DNA of 64,000 bases, taken from NCBI GenBank assembly GCA_910578645.1, contig CAJTQI010000001.1, positions 744,001-808,000 of the forward strand, read 5' to 3'. Positions 8,740 through 17,355 of this stretch are shown here, in pieces. The stretch is from an uncultured Lachnospiraceae bacterium. GTDB taxonomy: Bacteria; Bacillota; Clostridia; Lachnospirales; Lachnospiraceae. The notes under the pieces are model-generated. The model was not told the origin of the DNA, did not search any database, and worked only from the letters and a program-made list of their open reading frames with translations. Within the stretch, counting starts at the first letter, position 1; each line of letters begins with the position of its first letter. The position numbers were made by a program, and so were the translations under genes.

Positions 8740-8760
8740 TAATAAAAATGGAGGATGGAT

Positions 8761-9399
8761 ATGAAAAAAGGGATAAAAAATGTAAAGGTTATGGTTTTTA
8801 GTTTCGCTCTGGCAGGAGCTGTTTTAACAGGATGTGGAGAAAATAAGGAATCTGCCCAGAATACATCTAAAGAGGCTCATGAGAGTATACCGCAGAATAC
8901 TGTGGAAAATGCAGAAGAAAGGGATGAAGTAAAGGAAGCCGAAAGTGAGGAAGTAAAAGAAACCGAGGTAAAAGAAGATGTGGCAGAAGGAGAGGAAATA
9001 AAAAACGCCGGAGCGGAAGAAGATAAAATGGAAACGGCAGAGCAGTCCACAGAAACATACGAGGATAACTTTGCAGTTGACAATGAGGCCGCAAAAGAAT
9101 TTGCACAGAAAGTCAAAGAGGCTACGGCAAACAAAGATTTAGAAGCCTTGGCGGCACTGACGGCATTTCCGGTCTATGTAGGTTTGCCCGATGTCGATAT
9201 TGTGGAGAAACGGGAGGACTTTCTGGGACTTGGCGCGGAAAACATCTTTACGGATGAATTGGTGAAGTCAGTAGAGAATGCAAACATTGACGATTTCGAG
9301 CCTTGTATGGCGGGATTTTCAATTTCAGACGGCGGGACATGTAATATTAATTTCGGTGTTGTGGACGGCATTCTTGCAGTGAACGGAATAAATTATTGA
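8761..9399 (+). CDS. Acidic lipoprotein of unknown function
   Basis: A 212-aa predicted lipoprotein. The signal peptide (VMVFSFALAGAVLTGC) ends in a lipobox with Cys about residue 24. A long Glu/Lys/Asp-rich linker follows (about 25-105), then a compact C-terminal domain with phrases such as NKDLEALAALTAFPVYVGL. ATG 8761 is preferred over 8755 because TGGAGG ends immediately before 8755, leaving 6 nt to 8761. It follows the RsiV-like gene by about 20 bp and may belong to that sigma operon. The charged linker would place the domain away from the membrane. No enzyme motif was recognised. Confidence 0.8.
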   Translation: MKKGIKNVKVMVFSFALAGAVLTGCGENKESAQNTSKEAHESIPQNTVENAEERDEVKEAESEEVKETEVKEDVAEGEEIKNAGAEEDKMETAEQSTETYEDNFAVDNEAAKEFAQKVKEATANKDLEALAALTAFPVYVGLPDVDIVEKREDFLGLGAENIFTDELVKSVENANIDDFEPCMAGFSISDGGTCNINFGVVDGILAVNGINY

Positions 9400-9485
9400 T
9401 GGTGGCAGGTAAAAGAGAGCCGCTTTTGTCTGATTCTTCTTTCAACGGTATAAATCAGTTGTCCCTATCCTTTACTCACTGAAGG

Positions 9486-9512
9486 TACCCTCAGTGAACA
9501 AAGAGACACATG
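9486..9512 (+). repeat. Copy 1 of a dispersed intergenic repeat
   Basis: Contains TACCCTCAGTGAACAAAG followed by AGACACATG. The core recurs at 18294-18319 (minus strand) and 59957-60005 (both arms of a palindrome), each time in a gene-free gap. Here a degraded inverted partner (ACTCACTGAAGG) lies just to the left at 9475-9485. It sits in the 280-bp gap between the lipoprotein and the SGNH hydrolase, which otherwise shows nothing recognisable. Confidence 0.7.
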
Positions 9513-9678
9513 ACCGGTAAATATTGTCGGTTTAAGTAAAAAGCAATAATAAAAAGAGATAATGGCCCGGCGCATTTTAACATATTAATTTGCGGCCGGG
9601 CATATTTATATAGTAACGCTGTCTCTTTGGCGCGTAAGCTTTTTGCAAAAATGGATGGTAATGGATGGAGGAATTATA

Positions 9679-10407
9679 ATGGATATGCGGCGGTGGTTTC
9701 ATTCTTTTTCACTTTTCGGACTGGCAGTTTTTGTACTATGGACAGGCAGGATAGATATTTATGCCAAACAGGAAGAAACCTTTGATGAACAAGAGGCGGA
9801 GCTAAAACCTATGTTTCCGGACAACTTCCGGGATGTGTTGTTTATTGGTGATTCCAGAACCGTGGGCTTATTGGAATGCGGACAGCTTGGGGAAGCGGAT
9901 GTATTTGCAAAAAGCGGTATGACCGTATTTAAACTCTGGGACAGTGAACTATATTTTGGAGGCGACAAGAAGACTTTGAGACAGGCATTGACGGAAAACC
10001 AGTACCAGGTCATCCATTTGATGCTTGGAGTAAACGAGTTGGGATATCCTACAGAAAGAATTGTTGAAAAATATAGGGAAACCGTAAAAGAAGTTCAAAG
10101 TATGCAGCGGCAGGCTAAAATAGTTTTAGGGGCAAATCTGCATGTAACCTTGGAAAAATCGGAAAACAGCGATATCTTTAATAACCGGCAGATAAATGAG
10201 CTGAATGGAAAAATAGAACAGATTGGACAAGACTTAGATTGCTGCTACATAGACGTTAACGAAGAATTTGATGATGCGCAGGGTAATTTACTTAAAACAT
10301 ATTCAGCGGACGGTCTTCATATGTTGGGCGAGTATTATGGCGATTGGGCCCGGTGGCTTCAGGAGAGAGATTCTGTGTCTACGCCGGATATTGAGGTTTT
10401 TGAGTAA
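9679..10407 (+). CDS. Secreted SGNH/GDSL-type hydrolase
   Basis: A 242-aa protein with an N-terminal signal anchor (about residues 8-22, HSFSLFGLAVFVLWTG) and an SGNH hydrolase fold. The nucleophile motif is FIGDSRTVG (Ser59), block III is LGVNELG (Asn119), and the Asp-x-x-His pair is in SADGLHML near residues 214-217. The family includes esterases acting on acylated polysaccharides or lipids; the substrate here is not evident. ATG 9679 has GGAGG at 9667-9671 with 7-nt spacing, so the longer in-frame start at 9643 is unlikely. It is a lone gene upstream of the rpsF operon. Confidence 0.88.
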   Translation: MDMRRWFHSFSLFGLAVFVLWTGRIDIYAKQEETFDEQEAELKPMFPDNFRDVLFIGDSRTVGLLECGQLGEADVFAKSGMTVFKLWDSELYFGGDKKTLRQALTENQYQVIHLMLGVNELGYPTERIVEKYRETVKEVQSMQRQAKIVLGANLHVTLEKSENSDIFNNRQINELNGKIEQIGQDLDCCYIDVNEEFDDAQGNLLKTYSADGLHMLGEYYGDWARWLQERDSVSTPDIEVFE

Positions 10408-10504
10408 GAAGATAGAGGAATGCAGAGAAACAGAGGGGAATTTACAGATTTTGCTTGCAGGTTGTGAGCGTATATGGTATCATATATATCCGTGATATAC
10501 TAAT

Positions 10505-10545
10505 TTGGCTGTGAAGCCAATCATCCTTGCTCCTTCTCGTGGAGG
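10505..10545 (+). promoter_or_regulatory. Hairpins in the rpsF operon leader
   Basis: A 6-bp stem TTGGCT / AGCCAA (10505-10510 / 10515-10520) is closed by GTGA, a GNRA-type loop. A GCTCCTT…GGAGGGGC stem follows (10530-10545), whose CTCCTT side could also pair with the AGGAGG ribosome binding site of rpsF. The S6:S18 operon of many bacteria carries an autoregulatory leader bound by S6:S18. Whether this is that element cannot be settled by eye. Confidence 0.35.
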
Positions 10546-10573
10546 GGCCAGAGACCAAAAGGAGGACAGAAGC

Positions 10574-10864
10574 ATGAACAAATACGAATTAGCCGTTGTT
10601 GTTAGTGCAAAGATTGAAGATGACGAAAGAGCTGCTACTTTAGAGAAAGCTAAGGCTCTGGTAGAAAGATTCGGCGGACGGATTACGAATGTGGATGACT
10701 GGGGTAAGAAGAGGTTAGCTTATGAAGTGCAGAAGATGAAAGAAGCTTTCTATTACTTCATCCAGTTCGAAGCTGAGAGTAATGTTCCGGGTGAAATCGA
10801 GAGCCGTATCCGTATCATGGACAATGTTATCAGATACCTTTGTGTAAGACAGGACGAGAAATAG
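10574..10864 (+). CDS. rpsF: Small ribosomal subunit protein bS6
   Basis: A 96-aa S6 protein (MNKYELAVVVSAKIEDDE…, with GGRITNVDDWGKKRLAYEV in the middle), which binds 16S rRNA together with S18 on the platform of the 30S subunit. ATG 10574 is preceded by AAAGGAGGACAG. An in-frame extension to 10505 would run through the leader hairpins and is not real. First gene of the standard rpsF-ssb-rpsR operon, 12 bp upstream of ssb. Confidence 0.97.
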   Translation: MNKYELAVVVSAKIEDDERAATLEKAKALVERFGGRITNVDDWGKKRLAYEVQKMKEAFYYFIQFEAESNVPGEIESRIRIMDNVIRYLCVRQDEK

Positions 10865-10876
10865 AAAGAGGTATCT

Positions 10877-11323
10877 ATGAATAAAGTAATACTTATGGGG
10901 CGTTTGACGAGAGACCCTGAGGTAAGGTATTCCCAGGGGGACAGCGCGACAGCGGTTGCAAGGTACACATTGGCCGTAGACCGTAGATTTAACCGTAACA
11001 ATGATGACCAGACAGCAGATTTCATCGGTTGTGTTGCCTTTGGCAGGTCAGGAGAGTTTGCGGAGAAATATCTCCACAAAGGAACCAAGGTCGTAGTCAC
11101 AGGACGTATCCAGACGGGGAGTTATACCAATAAGGATGGCGTGAAGGTATATACAACAGATGTCGTAGTAGAAGACCAGGAATTTGCCGAGAGCAAGAAC
11201 AGCGCCGGAAATAACGATGGCGGATTTGTTCCTGCAGGCAGGCCTGCACCGGCTCCTATGGCGGCCGGAGACGGTTTTATGAATATTCCTGACGGAATCG
11301 ACGAGGAACTGCCGTTCAACTAA
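10877..11323 (+). CDS. ssb: Single-stranded DNA-binding protein
   Basis: A 148-aa SSB with an N-terminal OB fold (MNKVILMGRLTRDPEVRY…; TKVVVTGRIQTGSYTNKDG) across about 110 residues. A flexible Gly/Pro/Ala linker follows, and the acidic C-terminal tip (DEELPFN) recruits replication and repair proteins. It sits between rpsF and rpsR as usual in Firmicutes, so it is probably expressed as part of the ribosomal operon. Confidence 0.97.
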   Translation: MNKVILMGRLTRDPEVRYSQGDSATAVARYTLAVDRRFNRNNDDQTADFIGCVAFGRSGEFAEKYLHKGTKVVVTGRIQTGSYTNKDGVKVYTTDVVVEDQEFAESKNSAGNNDGGFVPAGRPAPAPMAAGDGFMNIPDGIDEELPFN

Positions 11324-11352
11324 TTGTTTGATTTTAGAAGGAGGCAATAACC

Positions 11353-11616
11353 ATGGCATTTAATAAGACAGACAGACCGGATTTCCCTGCCAAGAAAAAG
11401 GGCGGAATGCGCAGAAGGAAGAAAGTATGTGTATTCTGTGGAAAAGATAACGCAATTGATTATAAGGATACCAATAAGCTGAAAAGATATGTATCCGAGA
11501 GAGGCAAGATTCTCCCCAGAAGAATCACAGGCAACTGTGCGAAGCATCAGCGTGCGCTTACCGTAGCGATTAAGCGTGCAAGACACGTTGCGCTTATGCC
11601 TTATGTTCAGGACTAA
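11353..11616 (+). CDS. rpsR: Small ribosomal subunit protein bS18
   Basis: An 87-aa basic protein of the S18 family. It has a zinc-ribbon-like start (CVFCGKDN) and the conserved core DTNKLKRYVSERGKILPRR and GNCAKHQRALT. It pairs with S6 in the 30S platform. The start ATG follows AGAAGGAGGC. Last gene of the rpsF operon; an intrinsic terminator begins 20 bp after the stop. Confidence 0.97.
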   Translation: MAFNKTDRPDFPAKKKGGMRRRKKVCVFCGKDNAIDYKDTNKLKRYVSERGKILPRRITGNCAKHQRALTVAIKRARHVALMPYVQD

Positions 11617-11635
11617 GTTTTGATAAGTTTGGAGA

Positions 11636-11669
11636 GCCAATCACCTGTGGAGGGTGATTGGCCTTTTTA
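11636..11669 (+). terminator. Intrinsic terminator of the rpsF-ssb-rpsR operon
   Basis: Ten-base-pair stem GCCAATCACC / GGTGATTGGC (11636-11645 / 11653-11662) followed by CTTTTTATT. Confidence 0.92.
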
Positions 11670-11790
11670 TTGCACAAGGATGCGGAAAGAAATGCAGCTA
11701 TGGCTGCGGGTTGCGTTTCTCATCTACCATATACTGTCAGAACCCCGCGAAAAAAGTCAATATATTGGTGTGGCGGGAAACGGCAAAAAA

Positions 11791-11799
11791 TGCTATACT
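11791..11799 (+). promoter_or_regulatory. Extended -10 promoter element of gdpP
   Basis: TGCTATACT (TGn-TATACT) lies about 64 bp before the gdpP start. The preceding GGCAAAAAATGC resembles the promoter of ptsH at 3920-3931. No good -35 hexamer is seen, which fits an extended -10 promoter. Confidence 0.5.
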
Positions 11800-11862
11800 T
11801 AAACTATTGTAAACCACAAAGAGAAAATGTTTATCCGCCTATGGAGATACAGGTAAGAAGCT

Positions 11863-13923
11863 ATGATGAAAAACAGCGTTAAGTTAAAGGGAAGATTAAA
11901 ATCCTATCTGCAGTCGTCTCTGTATTTGGGATTTTTGCTGATTGCTGTAGACGTCCTAATCTATATGCTAGACCTTAGGGCAGGTCTATTGCTCAGCGGT
12001 TTTATTATATTTTACATTGCTATTGTGCTTTCTATGATGGTGTATAACAAACCGGTTATCATGAATGAACTGGTTAGTTTTGCGACCCAATACGGACAGA
12101 TTCAGAGAAGGCTTTTGCGGGACTTAGAGCTTCCCCATGCATTACTTGACGACGCAGGCAAGATTATCTGGACGAATATCGCCTTTGAGAAACTGGTGCA
12201 TCAGGATAAAGGATACCGCAAATCGGTGACGTCGCTTTTCCCGTCTATCACGAGAGACAAGCTTCCCGGTGTTAATGAGGAAGACGAAGTAGAGTTTGAT
12301 GTGGAGTATGAGTCCGGCAATTATATTGCGAAGATGAAGAAGATATCCTTAAAAGAGATGGCGGAGAACAGTGACATCATCGAGGCGAAGGGCTATGAAG
12401 GGTATCTGATTGCCCTGTATTTGTTTGACGAGACGGCGCTTAAGATTGCGCTTAAAGAGGTGGACAACCAGTCTTTGGCGGTGGTGCTGATTTATCTGGA
12501 TAATTATGACGAGGCGTTGGAGAGCGTGGAGGAGGTCAGGCGTTCTTTGCTGATTGCGTTGATTGACCGGAAAGTGAATAAATATATTGCGGCATTGGAC
12601 GGCATCTGCAAGAAATTAGAGAAAGACAAGTATCTTGCTATCATGCGTAAAGAAGCAGCTATCCAGTTTCAGGAGAACAGGTTCGACTTGCTGGAAGATG
12701 TGAAGACGGTTAATATCGGCAATGAGATGGCTGTCACCATCAGTATCGGTATGGGGCATGACGGTTTGAGTTATGCACAGAACTATGAGTTTGCCCGCAA
12801 TGCCATTGACATAGCGTTGGGGCGCGGTGGCGACCAGGCAGTAGTCAAGATGCCGGAGAATGTAGCGTATTACGGCGGAAAGAGTCAGCAAGTGGAGAAG
12901 AGCACCCGCGTCAAGGCGAGAGTGAAAGCGCACGCGCTTAAGGAAATTATCGCCGTCAAAGATGAAGTATACGTTATGGGGCACCGCATGTGCGATGCGG
13001 ACAGTTTCGGCGCCTCCGTAGGTATCTATAGGGTTGCTGAGGCGTTGGACAAGAAGGCACATATTGTGCTGAATGATGTGACAGCATCCATGAAACCTAT
13101 GGTGGAGATGTTTACCGACAATGACGAGTATGCAGACGATATGATTATCAGCAATGCACAGGCTCTGGAGATGGTTGGAAGCAACGCTGTGCTTGTGGTG
13201 GTGGATGTAAATAAACCAAGCATCACGGAGTGCCCGGAATTATTAAAGCATTGTAAGTCTGTGGTTGTTTTGGACCATCACAGGCAAGGCTCGGAGATTA
13301 TTGAGAATGCCACATTATCGTATGTTGAGGCATATGCGTCTTCGGCGTGCGAGATGGTTTCGGAAATTTTGCAGTATATCAGTGATAATTTGAAGCTTCG
13401 CCCGGAAGAAGCAGATTGTATGTATTCCGGCATTATGATAGATACGAATAACTTTATGACAAAAACAGGCGTCAGGACCTTTGAGGCGGCGGCGTTTCTG
13501 CGCCGGAACGGTGCGGATGTAACCCGTGTCAGGAAGGCATTCAGGGACGGTGCGGCGGAATATAAGGCGAAAGCAGATGCGGTCAGCCAGGCAGAGATTT
13601 ACAGGCGTTATTATGCCATATCGGTGTGCACAGGGGAAGACGTGGCAAGTCCTACGGTGGTAGGTGCGCAGGCGGCCAATGAGCTTTTGAATATCAAGGG
13701 TATCAGAGCCAGCTTTATTCTGACTCCATATAACGGGTTAATTTATATCAGTGCACGTTCTATTGATGAAGTGAATGTTCAGGTCATTATGGAGCGTATG
13801 GGTGGCGGCGGACACTTAAATATTGCCGGCGCACAGTTAGAAAACGGAACGATTGAAGAGGGGATTGTGGCAATTAAACGGACGCTGGATGCAATGATTG
13901 CAGAAGGCGAGTTGGATGCTTAG
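11863..13923 (+). CDS. gdpP: Cyclic-di-AMP phosphodiesterase GdpP
   Basis: Membrane-bound DHH/DHHA1 phosphodiesterase (686 aa, the family's size) that hydrolyses c-di-AMP to pApA. Domains in order: two transmembrane helices (about 18-60), a PAS-like sensor (about 80-165), a degenerate GGDEF domain (about 170-305), the DHH domain and the DHHA1 domain. The DHH domain has GHRMCDADSFGAS near 371-383 and VVLDHHRQG near 468. The DHHA1 domain has GGGGHLNIAGAQ near 646. ATG 11863 and 11866 are both possible starts. It precedes rplI and dnaB, the classic Firmicute order. With CdaA at the start of the window, both synthesis and breakdown of c-di-AMP are encoded here. Confidence 0.95.
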   Translation: MMKNSVKLKGRLKSYLQSSLYLGFLLIAVDVLIYMLDLRAGLLLSGFIIFYIAIVLSMMVYNKPVIMNELVSFATQYGQIQRRLLRDLELPHALLDDAGKIIWTNIAFEKLVHQDKGYRKSVTSLFPSITRDKLPGVNEEDEVEFDVEYESGNYIAKMKKISLKEMAENSDIIEAKGYEGYLIALYLFDETALKIALKEVDNQSLAVVLIYLDNYDEALESVEEVRRSLLIALIDRKVNKYIAALDGICKKLEKDKYLAIMRKEAAIQFQENRFDLLEDVKTVNIGNEMAVTISIGMGHDGLSYAQNYEFARNAIDIALGRGGDQAVVKMPENVAYYGGKSQQVEKSTRVKARVKAHALKEIIAVKDEVYVMGHRMCDADSFGASVGIYRVAEALDKKAHIVLNDVTASMKPMVEMFTDNDEYADDMIISNAQALEMVGSNAVLVVVDVNKPSITECPELLKHCKSVVVLDHHRQGSEIIENATLSYVEAYASSACEMVSEILQYISDNLKLRPEEADCMYSGIMIDTNNFMTKTGVRTFEAAAFLRRNGADVTRVRKAFRDGAAEYKAKADAVSQAEIYRRYYAISVCTGEDVASPTVVGAQAANELLNIKGIRASFILTPYNGLIYISARSIDEVNVQVIMERMGGGGHLNIAGAQLENGTIEEGIVAIKRTLDAMIAEGELDA

Positions 13924-13989
13924 ATGTTGGTACAAAAGCGTTTTTGGCCCTGCTCAAATTCGAGGGTTGAATAAGAATGGAGGATTAAG

Positions 13990-14436
13990 ATGAAAGTGAT
14001 TTTATTAGAAGATGTAAAATCTCTGGGAAAAAAGGGTGAGATAGTCAATGTCAGCGACGGCTATGCCAGGAATTATGTCCTGCCCAAGAAATTAGGGGTG
14101 GAGGCAAACTCGGCCAATATGAATGACTTGAAACTGCAGAAAGCCAATGCCGATAAGGTGGCGCAAGAACAATTGGAGGCGGCGCAGACGTTGGCGCAGG
14201 AACTGGAGAAGAAGGAAGTTGTCCTCAAGATGAAGTCGGGGGAAGGCGGCAGGGTGTTCGGTTCCGTTTCCTCTAAAGAGATTGCTTCTGCAGCGAAATC
14301 GCAGTGCGGGTTAGAGTTGGATAAGAAGAAAATCCAGTTATCGGAAGCTATCAAGGCATTAGGCACTTATGAGGTGAGCGTGAAGCTTCATGCGAAGGTT
14401 ACGGGCAAGCTGAGAGTGAAAGTTGTAGAAGAGTAA
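13990..14436 (+). CDS. rplI: Large ribosomal subunit protein bL9
   Basis: A 148-aa L9 protein. The N-terminal rRNA-binding domain carries the signature VKSLGKKGEIVNVSDGYARN and LPKKLG, followed by a long connecting helix and a C-terminal domain (GGRVFGSVSSKEIASA). ATG follows AATGGAGGATTAAG. It lies between gdpP (66 bp upstream) and dnaB (73 bp downstream), the usual operon arrangement. Confidence 0.97.
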   Translation: MKVILLEDVKSLGKKGEIVNVSDGYARNYVLPKKLGVEANSANMNDLKLQKANADKVAQEQLEAAQTLAQELEKKEVVLKMKSGEGGRVFGSVSSKEIASAAKSQCGLELDKKKIQLSEAIKALGTYEVSVKLHAKVTGKLRVKVVEE

Positions 14437-14509
14437 CGGTTTGGCTCTGTTAGGCGTTATGATATCCGAAAGGACGACTTGGCAAGGCTATGGAGGCAGG
14501 TGACAGACG

Positions 14510-15841
14510 TTGGAAGAGGCATTGTTAAAGAGAATATTGCCGCACAGCATTGAGGCAGAACAGTCTGTTATAGGCTCCATGATTATGGACCAGGAAGCGA
14601 TTGTGGTCGCTTCGGAGATTGTTCTGGGAGACGATTTTTATAACAAACAGTATGGCGTCGTTTTTGACACTATGGTAGAACTTAACGATGAAGGCAGGCC
14701 GGTGGACCTGGTTACCTTACAGGACAGGCTTAAGGAGAAAGACGTGCCGCCGGAGGTGAGCAGCCTGGAATTTATTCGTGACCTGATTACGGCGGTGCCT
14801 ACATCCGCAAATGTGAAGTACTATGCGAATATTGTTGCGGAAAAAGCAACATTGCGCAGGCTTATCCGTTTAAATGAGGAAATTGCCAATACCTGTTATG
14901 TAGGGAAGGATAGCCTGGAAAATATACTGTCCGATACGGAGAAGAGGATTTTTGACCTTGTACAGCGCAGGAATGCAGGTGAGTTTGTACCTATCAGACA
15001 GATTGTCATGAACGCCATGGACAATATTGAGCGCGCTTCCCACAATAAGGGAAATGTGACCGGAGTTGCCACAGGATTTCTTGACTTAGATTACAGGACG
15101 GCAGGAATGCAGCCTTCTGACCTCATTCTGGTGGCCGCAAGACCGTCTATGGGTAAAACTGCATTCGTCCTGAATATCGCCCAATATGTGGCTTTTAAGC
15201 AGAATCAGACGGTAGCGATTTTTAGTCTGGAGATGTCCAAGGAGCAACTTGTAAACCGTCTTTTTTCCATGGAGTCCAAGGTTGACTCCCAGCATTTAAG
15301 AACCGGGAATTTATCCGATGTGGAATGGGAGAAACTGATTGAGAGTGCAGGCGTGATTGGAAAGTCGAATCTGATTATCGATGATACACCGGGTATCAGT
15401 ATTTCGGAGCTACGTTCCAAATGCCGTAAGTATAAGTTGGAGCACAATCTGGAGATGATTATTATCGATTACCTCCAGTTGATGTCGGGAAGCGGCAGGT
15501 CCACAGATTCCAGGCAGCAGGAGATTTCCGATATCTCCCGTTCGCTCAAGGCGTTGGCGAGGGAACTGCACGTGCCGGTGGTTGCGTTGTCGCAGCTTAG
15601 CCGTGCGGTGGAGCAGAGGCCGGACCATAGGCCCATGCTTTCGGATTTGAGAGAGTCAGGCGCTATCGAGCAGGACGCGGATGTGGTGATGTTTATTTAC
15701 CGCGATGACTACTATAATAAGGATACTGAGAAAAAGGGAATAGCGGAGATTATTATTGCGAAGCAGAGGAACGGCCCTATTGGCACGGTGGAACTGGTGT
15801 GGCTGCCGGATTTCACCAAGTTTGCAAATCTGCAGAAGTAA
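14510..15841 (+). CDS. dnaB: Replicative DNA helicase DnaB
   Basis: Hexameric 5'-3' helicase of the replication fork (443 aa). The N-terminal DnaB domain (PHSIEAEQSVIGSMI) is followed by a RecA-like motor. The motor has Walker A ARPSMGKTAFVLN near residues 210-220, Walker B MIIIDYLQLMSG near 315 and SDLRESGAIEQDADV near 378. No intein interrupts it. The start is TTG at 14510 behind AGGCAGGTG; the sequence MEEALLKRILPHS matches the family's usual beginning. A terminator follows. Confidence 0.96.
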   Translation: MEEALLKRILPHSIEAEQSVIGSMIMDQEAIVVASEIVLGDDFYNKQYGVVFDTMVELNDEGRPVDLVTLQDRLKEKDVPPEVSSLEFIRDLITAVPTSANVKYYANIVAEKATLRRLIRLNEEIANTCYVGKDSLENILSDTEKRIFDLVQRRNAGEFVPIRQIVMNAMDNIERASHNKGNVTGVATGFLDLDYRTAGMQPSDLILVAARPSMGKTAFVLNIAQYVAFKQNQTVAIFSLEMSKEQLVNRLFSMESKVDSQHLRTGNLSDVEWEKLIESAGVIGKSNLIIDDTPGISISELRSKCRKYKLEHNLEMIIIDYLQLMSGSGRSTDSRQQEISDISRSLKALARELHVPVVALSQLSRAVEQRPDHRPMLSDLRESGAIEQDADVVMFIYRDDYYNKDTEKKGIAEIIIAKQRNGPIGTVELVWLPDFTKFANLQK

Positions 15842-15912
15842 TCCTTATTTCCGCGAGCAATGAGCCAAGTGCCGTGCTTGCAGCAAAGTTTTGATTTAGG
15901 CACGATTTTACG

Positions 15913-15947
15913 AAAGAGACAAGCCCAGATGGGGCAGGTCTCTTTTT
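15913..15947 (+). terminator. Intrinsic terminator after dnaB
   Basis: Stem AAAGAGAC / GTCTCTTT (15913-15920 / 15938-15945) with an inner GCCC/GGGC pairing and a short T-run. Confidence 0.8.
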
Positions 15948-16030
15948 GAGTTTATAGGAAAGAGTTTCTATGGTAGAAAAGAGATGCGTGCTATTGTACT
16001 TTGTCAAGGACAGCATATATGGAGGAACAT

Positions 16031-16750
16031 ATGGAAGAAAAAACAATCTATTACATATCAGAGGCGGCAAAAAAGGTTCAGGTGGAGAGCCATGTACTGC
16101 GTTACTGGGAAGATGAACTGCAGCTTCCAATCAAACGTAACGAAATGGGGCATCGTTATTATACAGAGCAGGATGTCAGCAAGTTGCAGGAAATAAAAAT
16201 GCTGAAAGACCAGGGATTGCAGTTGAAGGCAATCCGTACAATTCTTTTTAAAACGCCCTCCATGCCGGCTGACGAAGAGAGCGGACAGGATATGGCATCA
16301 GACGCAAGTGGAATGGCGGCGGTAGAAAATAAGACGGAAATGCGAAAGGACAGACTTATGGAAATGGTAAAAGAGCGTGTGGAAGAGAAAACGGAAGAAA
16401 TTGCAGTGAATAAGGCCCATCGGTATATGGTGGCATTGTCCAAGGATGGAGAGGGCTCTATGGAGGTGAAGCAGGAATATGGTGACGCAGAGCGCAGCCA
16501 GAAAGCGGCACGTCTGCAGTATCTGCTTCAGCATATGATTACGGAGGCGGTTAAGTCCGCAAACAGGGAGCTTTGCACAGAAGTGAAGGACAGTATTCTC
16601 AAGGAATTGGATTATCAGTTCAGAATGCAGGAAGAGCGGGATGACGAGCGATGGAAAAAAGAGGAGGAACATTTCCGTAAGATTGATGAGATGATTAGGG
16701 AACGGCACAAGCCCAGGGAAAGGTTTGTCAAGGGTAGGAAGAAAGCGTAG
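16031..16750 (+). CDS. MerR-family transcriptional regulator
   Basis: A 239-aa protein. The first 70 residues are a MerR-type winged helix (YYISEAAKKVQVESHVLRYW, then MGHRYYTEQDV and LKDQGLQLKAIRTIL). The rest is highly charged and helical, rich in Glu/Lys/Arg, with no ligand-binding domain or cysteine sensor visible, so it may work through coiled-coil contacts. GGAGG at 16021-16025 with 5-nt spacing selects ATG 16031 over upstream in-frame starts. It stands alone after the dnaB terminator. The target is unknown. Confidence 0.85.
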   Translation: MEEKTIYYISEAAKKVQVESHVLRYWEDELQLPIKRNEMGHRYYTEQDVSKLQEIKMLKDQGLQLKAIRTILFKTPSMPADEESGQDMASDASGMAAVENKTEMRKDRLMEMVKERVEEKTEEIAVNKAHRYMVALSKDGEGSMEVKQEYGDAERSQKAARLQYLLQHMITEAVKSANRELCTEVKDSILKELDYQFRMQEERDDERWKKEEEHFRKIDEMIRERHKPRERFVKGRKKA

Positions 16751-16832
16751 AGAAAGGCTATGAAAAGAGAAAGCAAAGGCAAAGAAAAACGAGGTACATA
16801 GCAGGTAGAAAGAAGCAAGAAAGGGCACAAAA

Positions 16833-16884
16833 AATGAAGTTACACCAGGACATTAACTATACAATGTCTGAGAGCAACTTCATT
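16833..16884. other. Long inverted repeat between the merR and ferredoxin genes
   Basis: Outer arms AATGAAGTT / AACTTCATT (16833-16841 / 16876-16884) and inner arms GGACATT / AATGTCT (16848-16854 / 16863-16869) form a nested stem with no T-tract on either side. It sits between two convergent genes and could slow transcription from both. The remaining 130 bp up to the ferredoxin stop shows nothing recognisable. Confidence 0.5.
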
Positions 16885-17013
16885 ATGCCATGGATATCAA
16901 GTCAACCCATGGATGTTATTCGCTTTTGTCGGTATCTGCAGGCGCCTCGGAGAGAATACGGTTAGAGTAAACCATATCTGTATCGGGCTGTCTCTGCAGC
17001 GTCATGTGACGGA

Positions 17014-17184
17014 TTAGCCCTGTGAAATTGCACCTGTAGGGCAAGCGCCTGCGCAGGAACCACAGTCAATGCACTTAGCCGGGTCAATTTCAAATTTGCC
17101 GTCGCCCATGCTGATAGCGCCAACAGGACACTGAGCCTCACAAGCGCCACATGCTACACAAGAATCGCTAATTACATATGCCAT
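17014..17184 (-). CDS. 2[4Fe-4S] ferredoxin
   Basis: A 56-aa clostridial-type ferredoxin with two cluster-binding motifs, CVACGACEAQCP and CIDCGSCAGACP, separated by the usual MGDGKFEIDPAK loop. It carries low-potential electrons in fermentation. The ribosome binding site AAGGAGG lies 8 nt before the ATG at 17184; an ATG at 17190 is too close to it. It lies downstream of pflA on the same strand. PFL activation consumes a reduced [4Fe-4S] radical-SAM enzyme, so a supply of electrons to PflA is possible, but this is inference. Confidence 0.93.
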   Translation of the reverse strand: MAYVISDSCVACGACEAQCPVGAISMGDGKFEIDPAKCIDCGSCAGACPTGAISQG

Positions 17185-17355
17185 AACCATATCCTCCTTA
17201 TGTTATAAGACTATGCGTAATTGATATAAATTTATCAATTCACTACGTTTCTATTTTAATATAAAAGAAACTAATATACAAGGGAAAAGTACTGGAAATT
17301 TTGGCAACGGAGGTAGCAAAGGCCGGACTGCCACATATTTTGGCAGCCCTATGGG

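Noticed and set aside
16298..16828. A 176-codon minus-strand frame rich in Phe and Leu
   Set aside because: It is the complement of a Glu/Lys-rich helical region of the MerR-type regulator. Antisense of GAA/AAG codons yields Phe/Leu, giving a false membrane protein look.
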